Source: Spirochaetia bacterium (GTDB lineage: Bacteria; Spirochaetota; Leptospiria; Leptospirales; Leptonemataceae). Taken from it: DNA of 34,039 bases. Location: contig VFLI01000097.1 in NCBI GenBank assembly GCA_009885105.1, positions 1 through 34,039 of the forward strand. The letters run 5' to 3'. Shown here one piece after another: positions 1 through 8,690 of the stretch; positions within the stretch are counted from its first letter, which is position 1, and every line of letters begins with the position of its first letter. The notes under the pieces were generated by a model. It saw only the letters and a list, made by a program, of their open reading frames with translations. It was not told where the DNA came from and made no database searches. The translations under genes were made by a program, and so were the position numbers.

Positions 1-2
1 AC

Positions 3-665
3 GGCCAAACCCTGACGTTTTCCTACTGCGCCTGGTGGGAACCCGGCTGCACCTACGCCCAGCGCTATTTCAACGGTACTATAACCCTGGATACGGCAAC
101 CCTTACGGCGAGCCTGCCCGCTGGCGCGTCCATGTTGCGCGGTCTGAATTCCTGCGACTACCAGGCTTCGCCCTGGAGCGTGGGTTGGACCTGGAAGTTC
201 GACTATCACGGCGGCGACAATCCCAAAACGTGGGACGGATCCAGTACAACTAACACAACCCTGAAATGCACCGATTGCCACGACCACCACGGGTCCAATA
301 CCGCCGCCAACCCGGCCGGCAATCCCTACAGCATTAAGGATGTGGTGGACGGCCGGCCCTACGGCGGAGTTCAGAAAACGGTCGCGATCAGCACGGCCGG
401 TTACGCGAACTGGATCGATCTGTGCACTTCGTGCCATACGGGCGCGACGCCCCATTTTACCTCCCAGCCGTGCATGAGCTGTCACCAGCACGGTGGATTC
501 GCGAATAACGACGCCTTTCACACGGGGGGGAATAAGGATACGTCCTGCCTCAAATGCGGTAACGGCGCAATCGACGGCAACCCGGTATTAAACAGCTATG
601 AGGAGTGCGATGACGGCAACACAGCCAACGGCGATGGCTGCTCCAGTTCATGCACAATCGAATAA
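3..665 (+). CDS. Secreted CxxCH (multihaem-like) protein with C-terminal Myxococcus cysteine repeat, 5' truncated
   Basis: The reading frame is open from base 3 to the TAA at 663-665, so the start lies outside the window; an internal ATG at 132 is probably not the real start. Three CxxCH haem-binding motifs are visible (CTDCH at 267-281, CTSCH at 423-437, CMSCH at 471-485). The first is followed by DHHGSN, which resembles the doubled-CxxCH family (CxxCHDPHGS). A fourth pair, CLKCG at 546-560, lacks the histidine. The last 35 or so residues (CGNG...EECDDGN...GDGCSSSC) match the Myxococcus disulfide repeat/DUF4215 pattern found in secreted proteins. The protein is probably extracytoplasmic and may bind c-type haem. 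A redox role is inference because most of the protein is missing. No cytochrome maturation or electron-transfer gene is nearby. Confidence 0.72.
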   Translation, partial: GQTLTFSYCAWWEPGCTYAQRYFNGTITLDTATLTASLPAGASMLRGLNSCDYQASPWSVGWTWKFDYHGGDNPKTWDGSSTTNTTLKCTDCHDHHGSNTAANPAGNPYSIKDVVDGRPYGGVQKTVAISTAGYANWIDLCTSCHTGATPHFTSQPCMSCHQHGGFANNDAFHTGGNKDTSCLKCGNGAIDGNPVLNSYEECDDGNTANGDGCSSSCTIE

Positions 666-706
666 TGCAATGAGTATGTATAAGTAAACAAATAGAGGAT
701 AAAAAA

Positions 707-1738
707 ATGAAAACTATAAAATTCATGGGAATCGCGGCCTGTGTTTTGCTCCTGGGGGTGGCGACGAGTTGCGCCTTACTCGGTATCGGCGACGAACCCG
801 GTAATGAAGAGCAACTGGCCCTGCTGGCCCTGCTCGGCCTGAATCCTGGCGGGACAGGACCAGGTACAGGATCAGGTACGGGTACCACAACCGGAATCAT
901 CAATGTATCGACGACGGTCGGCGGATCGGCGGGCACGCCCGGCCAGGAAATCGCCGTGACCATTCTGGGTCCGCCGAATTACAATTTGACCACCTCGAGC
1001 GGAACGGTATCGCAGATAACCTCTCGCGGCACTTATGACGTGACCTGCGGCGCCGTGAGCGGATATAACGTTACAGGAAGCATTACCGGGCAATCTCTTG
1101 CTGCCGGCGGCACGCTGAACGTGACTTGCGCGTATACGGTAGCCGGCCCATTGTTTGAGGACGATTTTGAAGACGGCATTGTGAGCGATTGGACCAAGTT
1201 CGGCGTTACCGGAATGGCTACGACAACGATCTCCGCCGGTACGCCGGCTGCGAATGGAACGACCAAGGGATTCAAGGCTGCTGACACAAATTGGATAACC
1301 TACTTTGGCGGATCCAAATCCCTTGGAAGCGAAATTGCGCCATCGTCCATCACCTTCTACATGCTTGGAGGGGCCGCTTATTCAGGTCCAGGAGCATTTT
1401 TCCGGCTGTACTCGGGCACAACAACCGGCGGCGGGCAAAACTCCATGCCGAATGGTACGAATGTCATCACCATCTACTGCGACTCGGCTTGGGGAGGCTC
1501 GAGCATCATAGCGAACGCAACCGCCACGGGTGTGAATTGCGATGGCACCTACAAGAAGGTCGAAATAACGAACATCAACTATACGAGCCACACCTACGAC
1601 ATCCTGGTGCAAGGCGGAACCAAGAAGACCGGTGTGGCCTTTGGCGATGCGACCAAATCGAGTTTCAATTGGATCGCCATTCACGGGGGCGGTATGAACG
1701 GTTCAGCCTCTTTCGATGAGATCAAGATGATGCCATGA
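707..1738 (+). CDS. Putative lipoprotein with Gly/Thr-rich linker and C-terminal sandwich-like domain
   Basis: This 343-residue protein starts at an ATG preceded by GAGGA. It has a short basic N-terminus, a hydrophobic stretch and a lipobox-like VATSC with Cys at about residue 22, suggesting export and lipidation. A low-complexity linker of Gly, Thr and Ser follows (about 47-62). A small beta-rich region with two cysteine-containing repeats (VTCGAVSG, VTCAYTV) spans about 64-145. The C-terminal part from about 150 begins DDFEDG and contains SFDEIKMMP near its end, as seen in LamG/concanavalin-like carbohydrate-binding sandwich domains. I do not recognise a named family. It lies 41 bp after the CxxCH protein, so the two could be co-transcribed and both act at the cell surface. 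The domain assignment is tentative. Confidence 0.75.
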   Translation: MKTIKFMGIAACVLLLGVATSCALLGIGDEPGNEEQLALLALLGLNPGGTGPGTGSGTGTTTGIINVSTTVGGSAGTPGQEIAVTILGPPNYNLTTSSGTVSQITSRGTYDVTCGAVSGYNVTGSITGQSLAAGGTLNVTCAYTVAGPLFEDDFEDGIVSDWTKFGVTGMATTTISAGTPAANGTTKGFKAADTNWITYFGGSKSLGSEIAPSSITFYMLGGAAYSGPGAFFRLYSGTTTGGGQNSMPNGTNVITIYCDSAWGGSSIIANATATGVNCDGTYKKVEITNINYTSHTYDILVQGGTKKTGVAFGDATKSSFNWIAIHGGGMNGSASFDEIKMMP

Positions 1739-1771
1739 CAAAGAAGAGCGTTAATCAAGAGTAAAGTTTTT

Positions 1772-1809
1772 CCCGGCGCATGAGGCTGCACAGATGACCA
1801 TGTGCCGGG
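1772..1809. terminator. Hairpin between convergent genes
   Basis: An 11-bp stem (cccggcgcatg at 1772-1782 against catgtgccggg at 1799-1809, one G-U pair) with a 16-base loop lies between the converging lipoprotein and HD-domain genes. No T-run follows it on either strand; the run of five T precedes it on the plus strand. A shared, non-classical terminator is plausible but unproven. Confidence 0.35.
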
Positions 1810-1856
1810 CACAGGCTGTCATGGCAATAACGGCGCCATTAACGGACACGGATCGG

Positions 1857-3323
1857 TCAACCAGGTCCTGGCGTCGGCTGGGCTGACGAACGCGCCTTTC
1901 TGTTGTTCGTGAGTTCGTTCAGTTTGTGGTGCAGTTCCTCGTCATGCTCGGGATCCACAATGTAGATTATGTGGCGCGAATCGTCAATACTCAATTCATA
2001 ATGCGCATATCGCGGGTCCGGTTTCAGATTTTCTTTGCTGAACAATTTAAAATGCAGCTTGGGCGATTTTTCGATTTCCGGATAGATCGTTGCAAAACGG
2101 TCCACGCCCGGTTTGCTCTGGTAGCGGCTGCTCTCTGTCACCTGGCACACTTCAAAATATGATTTTGAACTCAGTCGCACCGACAGAATTACAAAGTCGC
2201 CCTCTTTGATGATTTTTTTATTATCACAGAGACTGATTGCCAGGTAGTCGAGAAATTCGCGTATGATCCTGTCCGGATATGAAAAAAATGAATTGTTCAC
2301 GATCATCGTTACGGCTCGTTCCGGCTCGAATGCCTTCCTCCAGCTTACATTGCTTGTCAACGATGCGAATTCAGAGGCCAGGGACAATATGTTTGCGTCT
2401 TCGTCATACGGTGTGTCTGTCTGCAGTAAGGTCAGCTGCCTGCCAATGTCCTCCAGAACTGCGGTTTTGGATCTGTCGCCCGCGTATTTTTCTTTCAACG
2501 CGAGCAAACGAGAAATAATCCATTTGATATCAGGATAGCTGTTGCCTGGTATGCCTGATTTCAATGGATGATGATGCAGTAGAATATTTCTTTTGACCCG
2601 GGGATCAATGGTGGGTTCATGGGCCAGCATCATATAGGACATCATAGGATGATTGTGGATATAGTTCATCTGTTCCTGGGAAAGACTGTTAGTGTCGGGC
2701 AAATTCATTTTCGCATAACCGATATCGCAGAGGAGAGCGGATGTCATTAGAATTGTTACCATTTCCTTCAGACGCGCGGCATCCCGGTGTGTCGCCGCTT
2801 TCATTCCGCGCGTTTTCATCGCCATGGCAACCACTGTTCTTTTTGTGGCTCTTTCGATATCATCCCCGACATTGATCCCTTTCATCATTTCAATTATGTT
2901 CACAAGACCGACCATGGCGTCCGGCTGGTTTTCAAAATCGCTGAAAATACTCGTCATCCTCTCTGCAGTACGGTTTGCCTGGAATGCGGTGATGGAGGTC
3001 TGCTTCAGTTGTATAAAGAGATCTGAGGTTTCTGCGGTCAGATCCCTGGCAATCTGCTCGCTGATGAGTTTTGTGTCCGACAGGCCGTCCGGGATTTCAC
3101 GTTTGGCGTGCTTCAAACCGAGCCTGTCCCGGTCATCAATGTTGAAGTAAATGCCCTGCTTTACGAAACGAAGCAGTCTTTCGATTTCCGATTCCGTTGC
3201 GTTGTCTTTTTTATATATGAGTATCTGCCCGTCCTTATTGTAAAAATGGACGGGAATTTCCTTTTTTTCACGAAATCCCTGAATCGTTTCTTCCGTGAAT
3301 TCGAATGGCTGAAACTGTGCCAC
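1857..3323 (-). CDS. Degenerate HD-GYP-like regulatory protein
   Basis: The 488-residue protein starts at a GTG (3323); the next methionine is far inside (about residue 123). The middle region keeps the layout of an HD-GYP domain: CDIGYAK at about 199-205 where HDIGK is expected, [11 protein letters not shown] at 223-233 in place of HPxxGxxxL, and HHHP at 250-253 followed by a corrupted GYP segment (GIPGNSYP). The metal-binding His of the HD pair is replaced by Cys and the HHE..DGxGYP motif is broken, so c-di-GMP phosphodiesterase activity is doubtful. The N-terminal 75 residues resemble a small sensory or binding module and the C-terminal 120 residues have no motif I can name. A role as a non-catalytic signalling or scaffold protein is inference. 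It is transcribed divergently from the crotonyl-CoA reductase gene. Confidence 0.75.
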   Translation of the reverse strand: MAQFQPFEFTEETIQGFREKKEIPVHFYNKDGQILIYKKDNATESEIERLLRFVKQGIYFNIDDRDRLGLKHAKREIPDGLSDTKLISEQIARDLTAETSDLFIQLKQTSITAFQANRTAERMTSIFSDFENQPDAMVGLVNIIEMMKGINVGDDIERATKRTVVAMAMKTRGMKAATHRDAARLKEMVTILMTSALLCDIGYAKMNLPDTNSLSQEQMNYIHNHPMMSYMMLAHEPTIDPRVKRNILLHHHPLKSGIPGNSYPDIKWIISRLLALKEKYAGDRSKTAVLEDIGRQLTLLQTDTPYDEDANILSLASEFASLTSNVSWRKAFEPERAVTMIVNNSFFSYPDRIIREFLDYLAISLCDNKKIIKEGDFVILSVRLSSKSYFEVCQVTESSRYQSKPGVDRFATIYPEIEKSPKLHFKLFSKENLKPDPRYAHYELSIDDSRHIIYIVDPEHDEELHHKLNELTNNRKARSSAQPTPGPG

Positions 3324-3385
3324 AGGTCAAATCTGAATTTGCCCCTGTATTTTTCATTAAAAAACTGTCGCCAGACTACTCAATA

Positions 3386-4654
3386 ATGCCAATCCTGACA
3401 CCCATGTCAGCCATACTCGAAATTGTCCCTGTTGGACAGCTTCCACCGCTGGGGGTTGTTCCAAAAAAAATGCATGCTCAGGTTATCCGACCGGAACGGT
3501 TCGGTGATCCTACCCAGGCATTCCAGCCGGAACAGGTCGATGTGCCTGAAATCGGTCCCGATGAAGTGCTGGTTGCCGTAATGGCTGCCGGTGTGAACTA
3601 CAACAATGTCTGGGCCGCCCTGGGTTTTCCGGTCGATGTGATCGGAGCCCGCAACAAAAAGGGAGAACCGGAGAAATTCCACATCGGCGGATCGGATGCT
3701 TCCGGTATTGTCTATAAGATTGGTCAGGATGTAAAGAACGTGAAGGTCAGTGATGAGGTAGTGGTGCATTGCGGAATCTGGGACAGGAACGATTCCTGGG
3801 TCAAAGAGGGAAAAGATCCGATGCTCGCTCCTTCACAGCTGATCTGGGGTTATGAAACCAACTGGGGTTCGTTTGCCCAGTTCTGCAAGGTCCAGGACCA
3901 CCAGTGTCTGCCTCGTCCGCAGCATTTAACCTGGGAACAGTCGGCGGCGTATATGCTGGTCGGCGCCACCGCTTACCGCATGCTGCACCACTGGAAACCG
4001 AATAATATCAAACCAGGCGACGCTGTTCTTATCTGGGGCGGAGCGGGCGGACTGGGCTGCATGGCCATACAAATTGTAAAAGCAGCCGGCGGAGTTCCCG
4101 TCGCCGTGGTCAGCGCTGACGATAAAATAGAATTCTGTAAAAATCTGGGCGCGGCCGGCGTCATCAACAGAAATAAATTCAAACACTGGGGTCCGCTTAC
4201 CTCGGATGTCAATAAAACAGAAGTATTCGTCGAATGGACAAAAGCGGCCCGCGAGTTTGGCAAGGCTGTCTGGGAAATTACGGGCAAAGGAAAAAATCCT
4301 GCGATCGTGTTTGAGCATCCCGGCGAATCGACCATGCCCACTTCCGCCTTCGTCTGCGATACGGGCGGAATGATTGTAATCTGCGCAGGAACAACGGGAT
4401 TCAATGCGACGGTGGATCTTCGCTATCTCTGGATGCGGCAGAAGCGTCTTCAGGGTTCGCATTTTGCAAACGACGACAATTGCCGGGGTCTGAACGATCT
4501 TGTGATAGAAAAAAAAGTGGACCCGGTTCTCTCGCGCACATTTCGCTTTGAAGAAACAGGAAAATGCCACCAGCTGATGAAGGAAAACAAACATCCACCC
4601 GGCAACATGTCGATTCTGGTCGGCGCGGCGTCTGAAGGCGCCGGGAAGAAATAG
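3386..4654 (+). CDS. ccr: Crotonyl-CoA carboxylase/reductase
   Basis: This medium-chain dehydrogenase/reductase reductively carboxylates crotonyl-CoA to ethylmalonyl-CoA with NADPH and CO2, the key step of the ethylmalonyl-CoA pathway, or reduces it to butyryl-CoA. The N-terminal [16 protein letters not shown] is the typical family opening. YNNVWA near residue 70, GYETNWG near 155 and FEHPGEST near 310 match regions holding the CO2-positioning Asn, Glu and His of characterised enzymes. The NADP Rossmann motif GGAGGLG lies at about 218-224. At about 422 residues it is full length. The frame opens at 3305 but that start would run into the divergent gene; ATG 3386 or 3404 is more likely, and neither has a strong ribosome site. 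No other pathway genes are adjacent, so the partner enzymes must be elsewhere. Confidence 0.93.
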   Translation: MPILTPMSAILEIVPVGQLPPLGVVPKKMHAQVIRPERFGDPTQAFQPEQVDVPEIGPDEVLVAVMAAGVNYNNVWAALGFPVDVIGARNKKGEPEKFHIGGSDASGIVYKIGQDVKNVKVSDEVVVHCGIWDRNDSWVKEGKDPMLAPSQLIWGYETNWGSFAQFCKVQDHQCLPRPQHLTWEQSAAYMLVGATAYRMLHHWKPNNIKPGDAVLIWGGAGGLGCMAIQIVKAAGGVPVAVVSADDKIEFCKNLGAAGVINRNKFKHWGPLTSDVNKTEVFVEWTKAAREFGKAVWEITGKGKNPAIVFEHPGESTMPTSAFVCDTGGMIVICAGTTGFNATVDLRYLWMRQKRLQGSHFANDDNCRGLNDLVIEKKVDPVLSRTFRFEETGKCHQLMKENKHPPGNMSILVGAASEGAGKK

Positions 4655-4691
4655 TGCAGCGACGGTACAATTGTTGCGAATTTTTCGGAGT

Positions 4692-4773
4692 TTCACGCAG
4701 AGAACGCGGAGTCCGCCAAGAAAGGGATTCTCAATGCGATACACTCTGCGATTCTCTGCGCCCTCTGCGTGAA
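4692..4773. repeat. Imperfect inverted repeat built from CGCAGAG / CTCTGCG units
   Basis: The ends form a perfect 11-bp inverted repeat (TTCACGCAGAG at 4692-4702 and CTCTGCGTGAA at 4763-4773). The interior carries further copies of the unit (CGCGGAG on the left arm, CTCTGCG twice on the right arm), so the whole 82 bases can fold as a long interrupted hairpin. It fills most of the gap between ccr and the ABC transporter gene. Similar dispersed palindromes of this sequence are common in unrelated bacterial genomes. It could act as a REP-like element or as the ccr transcript end. Confidence 0.7.
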
Positions 4774-4793
4774 GCCGGCTTTCCTTGTAGATA

Positions 4794-6800
4794 ATGAAAA
4801 TATTCTTACGACTCATTTCCTACACGCTTAAATATCGGGGTCGCTTTGCACTTGGCGTGATCGTCTCATTTTTTGTGGCCGTGCTCAACGGAATGAGTCT
4901 GACCGCGTTTGTGCCTCTGTTTGACGCGCTTGGCGACAGGCAGGAATATTTCGAAATTCAATTCACCACCTCCGAACGGGTGATTCTTCAAAGAACTGTG
5001 GAATATGTACGGGCCCATCCAGGATTTTTTGATGAGAACCCTCCTGTAATACCTGATGTTCCTGCCGTGCCGGGGAAAATCGACCGGCACCTTGCCCTGA
5101 AATATCTGGATTCAACGGTAAAGAACCTGGATTACGGACTGGACAGAATCGATCACCTGCGGCTTAAGACTCTGATCCGCTGGAAACTCCGCATCAATGC
5201 CGGAGGCAATTCGCCTCTGGGAATCGTTTTTATAGCCTGCGGCATTGTCTTTCCCGTGTATGCCATCAAGCTTTTTCTGCTTCTGATCTCCGTGCGTCTG
5301 ATCGCAAAAACCGGATACATGGCCGTGCGCGACATTCGCAGCGATCTTTACGAAAGCGCGCAGAAACTCCCGCTGACCTATTTCTACAAGGAAAAAACCG
5401 GCCTGATCATGAGCCGGCTCATCAACGATGTGGAAATCGTCGCGGCGGTCATATCCAGCAATCTGCGCGATGCCATCACGAACTTCTTCTATATAGGCGT
5501 GAATCTGTTGATACTGGCCTATCTCAACTCGACCCTTCTGCTGCTCTCTGTGATAACGGTGCCTCTCATCCTTTCGCCGGTGACTCTGTTCACCCGCAAG
5601 GTTAGCAAAGCGACAAAGCGAAGCCAGGGGCTTATGGCGGACCTCAACGCGCACCTGCTCGAATCGATCGCCGGTATCCGCGTGATCCGCTCTTTTGGAA
5701 TGGAAGATTACGAGATCGAGCGATTCAAGAATGTGAATCATAAATTTTTCTGGCGCATGTTCAAGCAGCAGTTCTACATCGAAGCGGGTCCCAACCTGGT
5801 GGAATTGACGAGCGCTCTGGTCACTGTCGGCATCATCGCTCTCGGCGGAATTTTTGTGGATTCATCCAACTTTACCAGCGGCGAGTTTTTCGCGTTTCTT
5901 GTGACGCTGCTTTTCATCATCCGGCCGATCATACAGCTTTCCGGCATGTACAGTAAAATTGTCCAGAGTTCCGCGGCCGGAGAGAGAATTTTTGAGATCA
6001 TGGACATGGAACCGGAGACAAAAGACCCGGTCGTCCCGGTTTCTCTGGCGCCGTTGAAAAAATCCATCATCTTTGAAAACGTCAGATTCACATATCCCGG
6101 AACGGAGAAAGAAGTGATACACGATATTTCTCTGGAGGTGCCCGCCGGCGCAACCGTAGCTCTTGTCGGAGAAAGCGGGGGCGGCAAATCGACGCTGATG
6201 GATCTGATGGCTCGTTTTTTTGATCCAACGAGCGGCCGTATTCTGATCGACCAGAAGAGCATCCGGGAATACCGCATTAAAGATCATCGTTCCCGGATCG
6301 GGATTGTGCAGCAGGAAATATTTTTGTTCCATGGCACGATTCATGAAAATATCGCGTACGGATCGCGCGAATACGATCACCGGGCCGTGGAAACTGCGGC
6401 GCGCCTGGCATACGCTCATGACTTTATTCTGGAAATGCCCCAGGGCTATTACACCGTAATAGGAGAACGAGGCACAACTCTTTCCGGAGGCCAGCGTCAG
6501 CGAATCGCCATATCACGCGCCCTTCTGCGCAATCCGGAGATCCTGATTCTGGATGAGGCGACTTCCAGTCTGGACACGGAGAGCGAGCAGCTGGTGCAGG
6601 CCGCTCTGGAACGGCTTTTCAAAAACAGAACCACCTTTGTGATTGCGCACAGACTGTCGACCATTGAAAAAGCGGACCTTATCGTGGTCATCTCCGACGG
6701 CCGAATAAATGATATTGGCACTCACAAAGAGTTGATGACAAGACAGGGCCTCTACGCACGCTTGCAGGAAATCGGGCGAACCAGTTCAATACTTTATTGA
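4794..6800 (+). CDS. msbA: MsbA-like lipid A/lipid exporter, ABC transporter permease-ATPase
   Basis: The 668-residue half-transporter has a type I exporter membrane domain followed by an ATPase domain. The nucleotide-binding part shows Walker A GESGGGKST (about 459-467), Q-loop VQQE, signature LSGGQRQR (about 563), Walker B ILILDEAT (about 583) and the H-loop in IAHRLST (about 618). The family is usually near 580 residues. The extra length is a hydrophilic insert of roughly 90-100 residues between the first hydrophobic segment (about 13-35) and the second (about 140-163), which should face the periplasm. The likely role is flipping lipid A-core or a related lipid across the inner membrane as a homodimer. 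The substrate is not shown by the sequence. The ATG at 4794 lacks an obvious ribosome site. Confidence 0.88.
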   Translation: MKIFLRLISYTLKYRGRFALGVIVSFFVAVLNGMSLTAFVPLFDALGDRQEYFEIQFTTSERVILQRTVEYVRAHPGFFDENPPVIPDVPAVPGKIDRHLALKYLDSTVKNLDYGLDRIDHLRLKTLIRWKLRINAGGNSPLGIVFIACGIVFPVYAIKLFLLLISVRLIAKTGYMAVRDIRSDLYESAQKLPLTYFYKEKTGLIMSRLINDVEIVAAVISSNLRDAITNFFYIGVNLLILAYLNSTLLLLSVITVPLILSPVTLFTRKVSKATKRSQGLMADLNAHLLESIAGIRVIRSFGMEDYEIERFKNVNHKFFWRMFKQQFYIEAGPNLVELTSALVTVGIIALGGIFVDSSNFTSGEFFAFLVTLLFIIRPIIQLSGMYSKIVQSSAAGERIFEIMDMEPETKDPVVPVSLAPLKKSIIFENVRFTYPGTEKEVIHDISLEVPAGATVALVGESGGGKSTLMDLMARFFDPTSGRILIDQKSIREYRIKDHRSRIGIVQQEIFLFHGTIHENIAYGSREYDHRAVETAARLAYAHDFILEMPQGYYTVIGERGTTLSGGQRQRIAISRALLRNPEILILDEATSSLDTESEQLVQAALERLFKNRTTFVIAHRLSTIEKADLIVVISDGRINDIGTHKELMTRQGLYARLQEIGRTSSILY

Positions 6801-6869
6801 AATTCATAAAACGATAAATACCGGGGCTGAGAATTCTTAGAATTACTAAATATTCAGGGAAAGCGATCT

Positions 6870-7295
6870 ATGAAAAACCTTCTGATAGTGGATGACAATA
6901 AAAAATACGAAACAATCTTGAGTAATTTCTTTTCGCAGCTGGGCTACCATGTGGAAACGGCGCTGACCGGCAAAGAGGGCCTGGATAAGGTCCGCGAACG
7001 GGGAGTCGACTATTACAGCGTTATCGTCACGGATATCACAATGGAAAGCCAGCTTGCGGGAATCTACATGCTGGGAGACATCCGGAAAATGAAATTTGCC
7101 GGCACAGTCGTCGTGGCCAGCACAGGTTTTGATGTCCCGCTGGTTGTGCCGCTTTCGCGCCTCTTTCTGGGACGATATGGCGTGCACTATCTGGTCCCAA
7201 AAACCACTGTGCTTAAGAATCAACTGGAATTCCTGCCGATGCAATTTTTCGGCGAGCCGATTAAAGAATTCCGCGAAATTCAGGCAGCTTCGTAA
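6870..7295 (+). CDS. Receiver-only response regulator
   Basis: This 141-residue protein is a CheY-type receiver without an output domain. The acidic pair D8-D9, the phospho-acceptor D55 in VTDITM, the Ser/Thr position in VASTGFD and the lysine in VPKTT are all present, so it should be phosphorylatable. The loop after VASTGFD is longer than usual (a hydrophobic VPLVVPLSRLFLG stretch), and about 25 residues follow the receiver. AGGGAAAG sits upstream of the ATG. It lies 69 bp after the lipid exporter gene and 184 bp before the LipL41 cluster. No histidine kinase is in the window, so its partner is unknown. Confidence 0.85.
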   Translation: MKNLLIVDDNKKYETILSNFFSQLGYHVETALTGKEGLDKVRERGVDYYSVIVTDITMESQLAGIYMLGDIRKMKFAGTVVVASTGFDVPLVVPLSRLFLGRYGVHYLVPKTTVLKNQLEFLPMQFFGEPIKEFREIQAAS

Positions 7296-7376
7296 ATCTG
7301 TCAGCGCGGATTTTGAGAATTCGCAGGCATTGAAAAAGTGTTTGCCTTAGATTCATACTTCACTGTAAATGCATTC

Positions 7377-7416
7377 TGAACAAAATGATTGTCTCATTAT
7401 TATAATAGGATGAGAC
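7377..7416 (+). promoter_or_regulatory. Promoter with dyad over the -10 box, upstream of the LipL41 cluster
   Basis: A perfect TATAAT at 7401-7406 lies 18 bases after TGAACA (7377-7382, four of six matches to the -35 consensus). The -10 is inside a palindrome, TATTATAATA (7398-7407), which is flanked by a perfect 7-bp inverted repeat GTCTCAT (7391-7397) / ATGAGAC (7410-7416). A repressor bound here would block polymerase. Transcription would start near 7413, leaving a leader of about 67 bases before the ATG at 7480. The promoter call is reasonable; the operator role is inference. Confidence 0.5.
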
Positions 7417-7479
7417 TGAATCTCAATTCTGGCTGAAAGAGCCGGGTTTGACACGTCAATTATAGATAGGGAGGAAGTA

Positions 7480-8667
7480 ATGGTATTAAGAGGATTCATT
7501 TGTCTACTGGCAGCCTTCGTTCTGACGGCCTGCTCCACCTACATAAAAATCCCCGTAGTGGCAAGCATGCCCCAGGGTTTTATGCAGATGATGAAGGGCG
7601 GCAAGAAGATTGCCATTATCGCCGCAAAATCGCCGGACGGTGCGGAGTATTCAGATTTTGGCGATATGACAACTGCAATCCAGGGCGCGGCGGAGAATGC
7701 CTTTCGGGATTACCGGTATTTTGAAATGGTTGATATTGCAGGAAGAAGGGATCGCCTGCGGGAGATTGCCTTCACTCAATCCGGCATGACAGCCGAGCAA
7801 AGAGAAATTGGCCAGGAATTTGCCGTAAACGGCTTTCTGTATCTGGAAGTGCCTGCGCCTCCGCAGGCGGATTGTCGGATGTCAACGCGCACCAAGCAGG
7901 TCGAAGAATGCGTCGCTCGCGACGAAAAAGGAAAATGCACGAGGAACTATTTTCGAACAGTAATCATAAGCACTGCCACTCTCACCATGAGGGTGTCCGT
8001 GAAAGGGCGTCTTGTGAATCTGGAAACAGGACAGATGATGACGCATTTGGCTTCCAATATCGGCGCTGCCAGATTGGAAACCGACAGTGCATTGCTGAAT
8101 GCTTTAAATTCCGTCAGAGGAAACAGCACCGGACAGTATGTGAATGAGTCAGAGGGAGGTATAGCATCCTGTCCTTCTGTATTGACTTCATTTCAGGACG
8201 CGGTTGGGATCGCGGCACAGGATCTGGTGATGCATCTGTCTCCTAAAATCGTGGACTATAATGTGGTGATTGAGGATGACATAGCCGGCACACCGGACAG
8301 CGCGAAAGACGCCGTTAAAGGCTTGTTGAAAGCAGCCATCAAATGGCTGAAGAGTGATTCGCCGAATTTTGAAGAGGCTTTTGAAAACTGGAAACAGGCT
8401 TTCGATTTATCCGGCGGTCAGTCTCTTTCTGCGCTGTGGAATCTTGCCATTTACTACTGGGCCACGGGCGACCTTGCGCAGGCAGATCAATATTTTACCA
8501 AGGTTAAGATAAACCCTGATTTTTTTGACGACAAGAAAATGGAGATTTACAGCACTTTTAAGGCAGAAAAGAAACGACGTGATATGGAAGCCTCGGCTTA
8601 CCTTTTGCGCTGGATACCTTACAATGAGGCGTTTGCAGTGTTGCGGAGTATTGGAAATTTGTTCTAA
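7480..8667 (+). CDS. LipL41-family lipoprotein, first paralogue
   Basis: The 395-residue product starts at an ATG with a strong GGGAGGA ribosome site. Its signal peptide ends in the lipobox LTAC with the lipidated Cys at 18. The body aligns by eye with the next gene over nearly its full length: a GKKIAIIA segment, TQSGMTAEQREIGQE, VNLETGQ, ASCPS, and a C-terminal tetratricopeptide-like part containing SALWNLAIYYWATGD. LipL41 of Leptospira is an abundant outer-membrane lipoprotein reported to bind haemin. The Cys-Pro pair at 231-232 matches one of its suggested haem-regulatory motifs. Unlike the second copy it has extra cysteines in a CVARDEKGKC loop (about 144-153) and a longer C-terminus. 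It is probably a surface or periplasm-facing lipoprotein; haem binding is inferred from family knowledge. Confidence 0.8.
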   Translation: MVLRGFICLLAAFVLTACSTYIKIPVVASMPQGFMQMMKGGKKIAIIAAKSPDGAEYSDFGDMTTAIQGAAENAFRDYRYFEMVDIAGRRDRLREIAFTQSGMTAEQREIGQEFAVNGFLYLEVPAPPQADCRMSTRTKQVEECVARDEKGKCTRNYFRTVIISTATLTMRVSVKGRLVNLETGQMMTHLASNIGAARLETDSALLNALNSVRGNSTGQYVNESEGGIASCPSVLTSFQDAVGIAAQDLVMHLSPKIVDYNVVIEDDIAGTPDSAKDAVKGLLKAAIKWLKSDSPNFEEAFENWKQAFDLSGGQSLSALWNLAIYYWATGDLAQADQYFTKVKINPDFFDDKKMEIYSTFKAEKKRRDMEASAYLLRWIPYNEAFAVLRSIGNLF

Positions 8668-8690
8668 TTTTTTTTCCTGTACCCATTTTT

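Noticed and set aside
3926..4816. 296-codon open frame on the minus strand opposite ccr
   Set aside because: It is antisense to a clear enzyme gene and has no motif or ribosome site.
5112..5741. 209-codon open frame opposite the lipid exporter gene
   Set aside because: Charged, repetitive translation in the shadow of a conserved gene.
6832..6844. AATTCT-T-AGAATT palindrome before the first response regulator
   Set aside because: Short, AT-rich and not clearly placed relative to a promoter; chance is likely.
8655..8678. AT-only hairpin followed by T8 after the first LipL41 gene
   Set aside because: The five-pair stem is all A-T and overlaps the stop; too weak for a terminator call.
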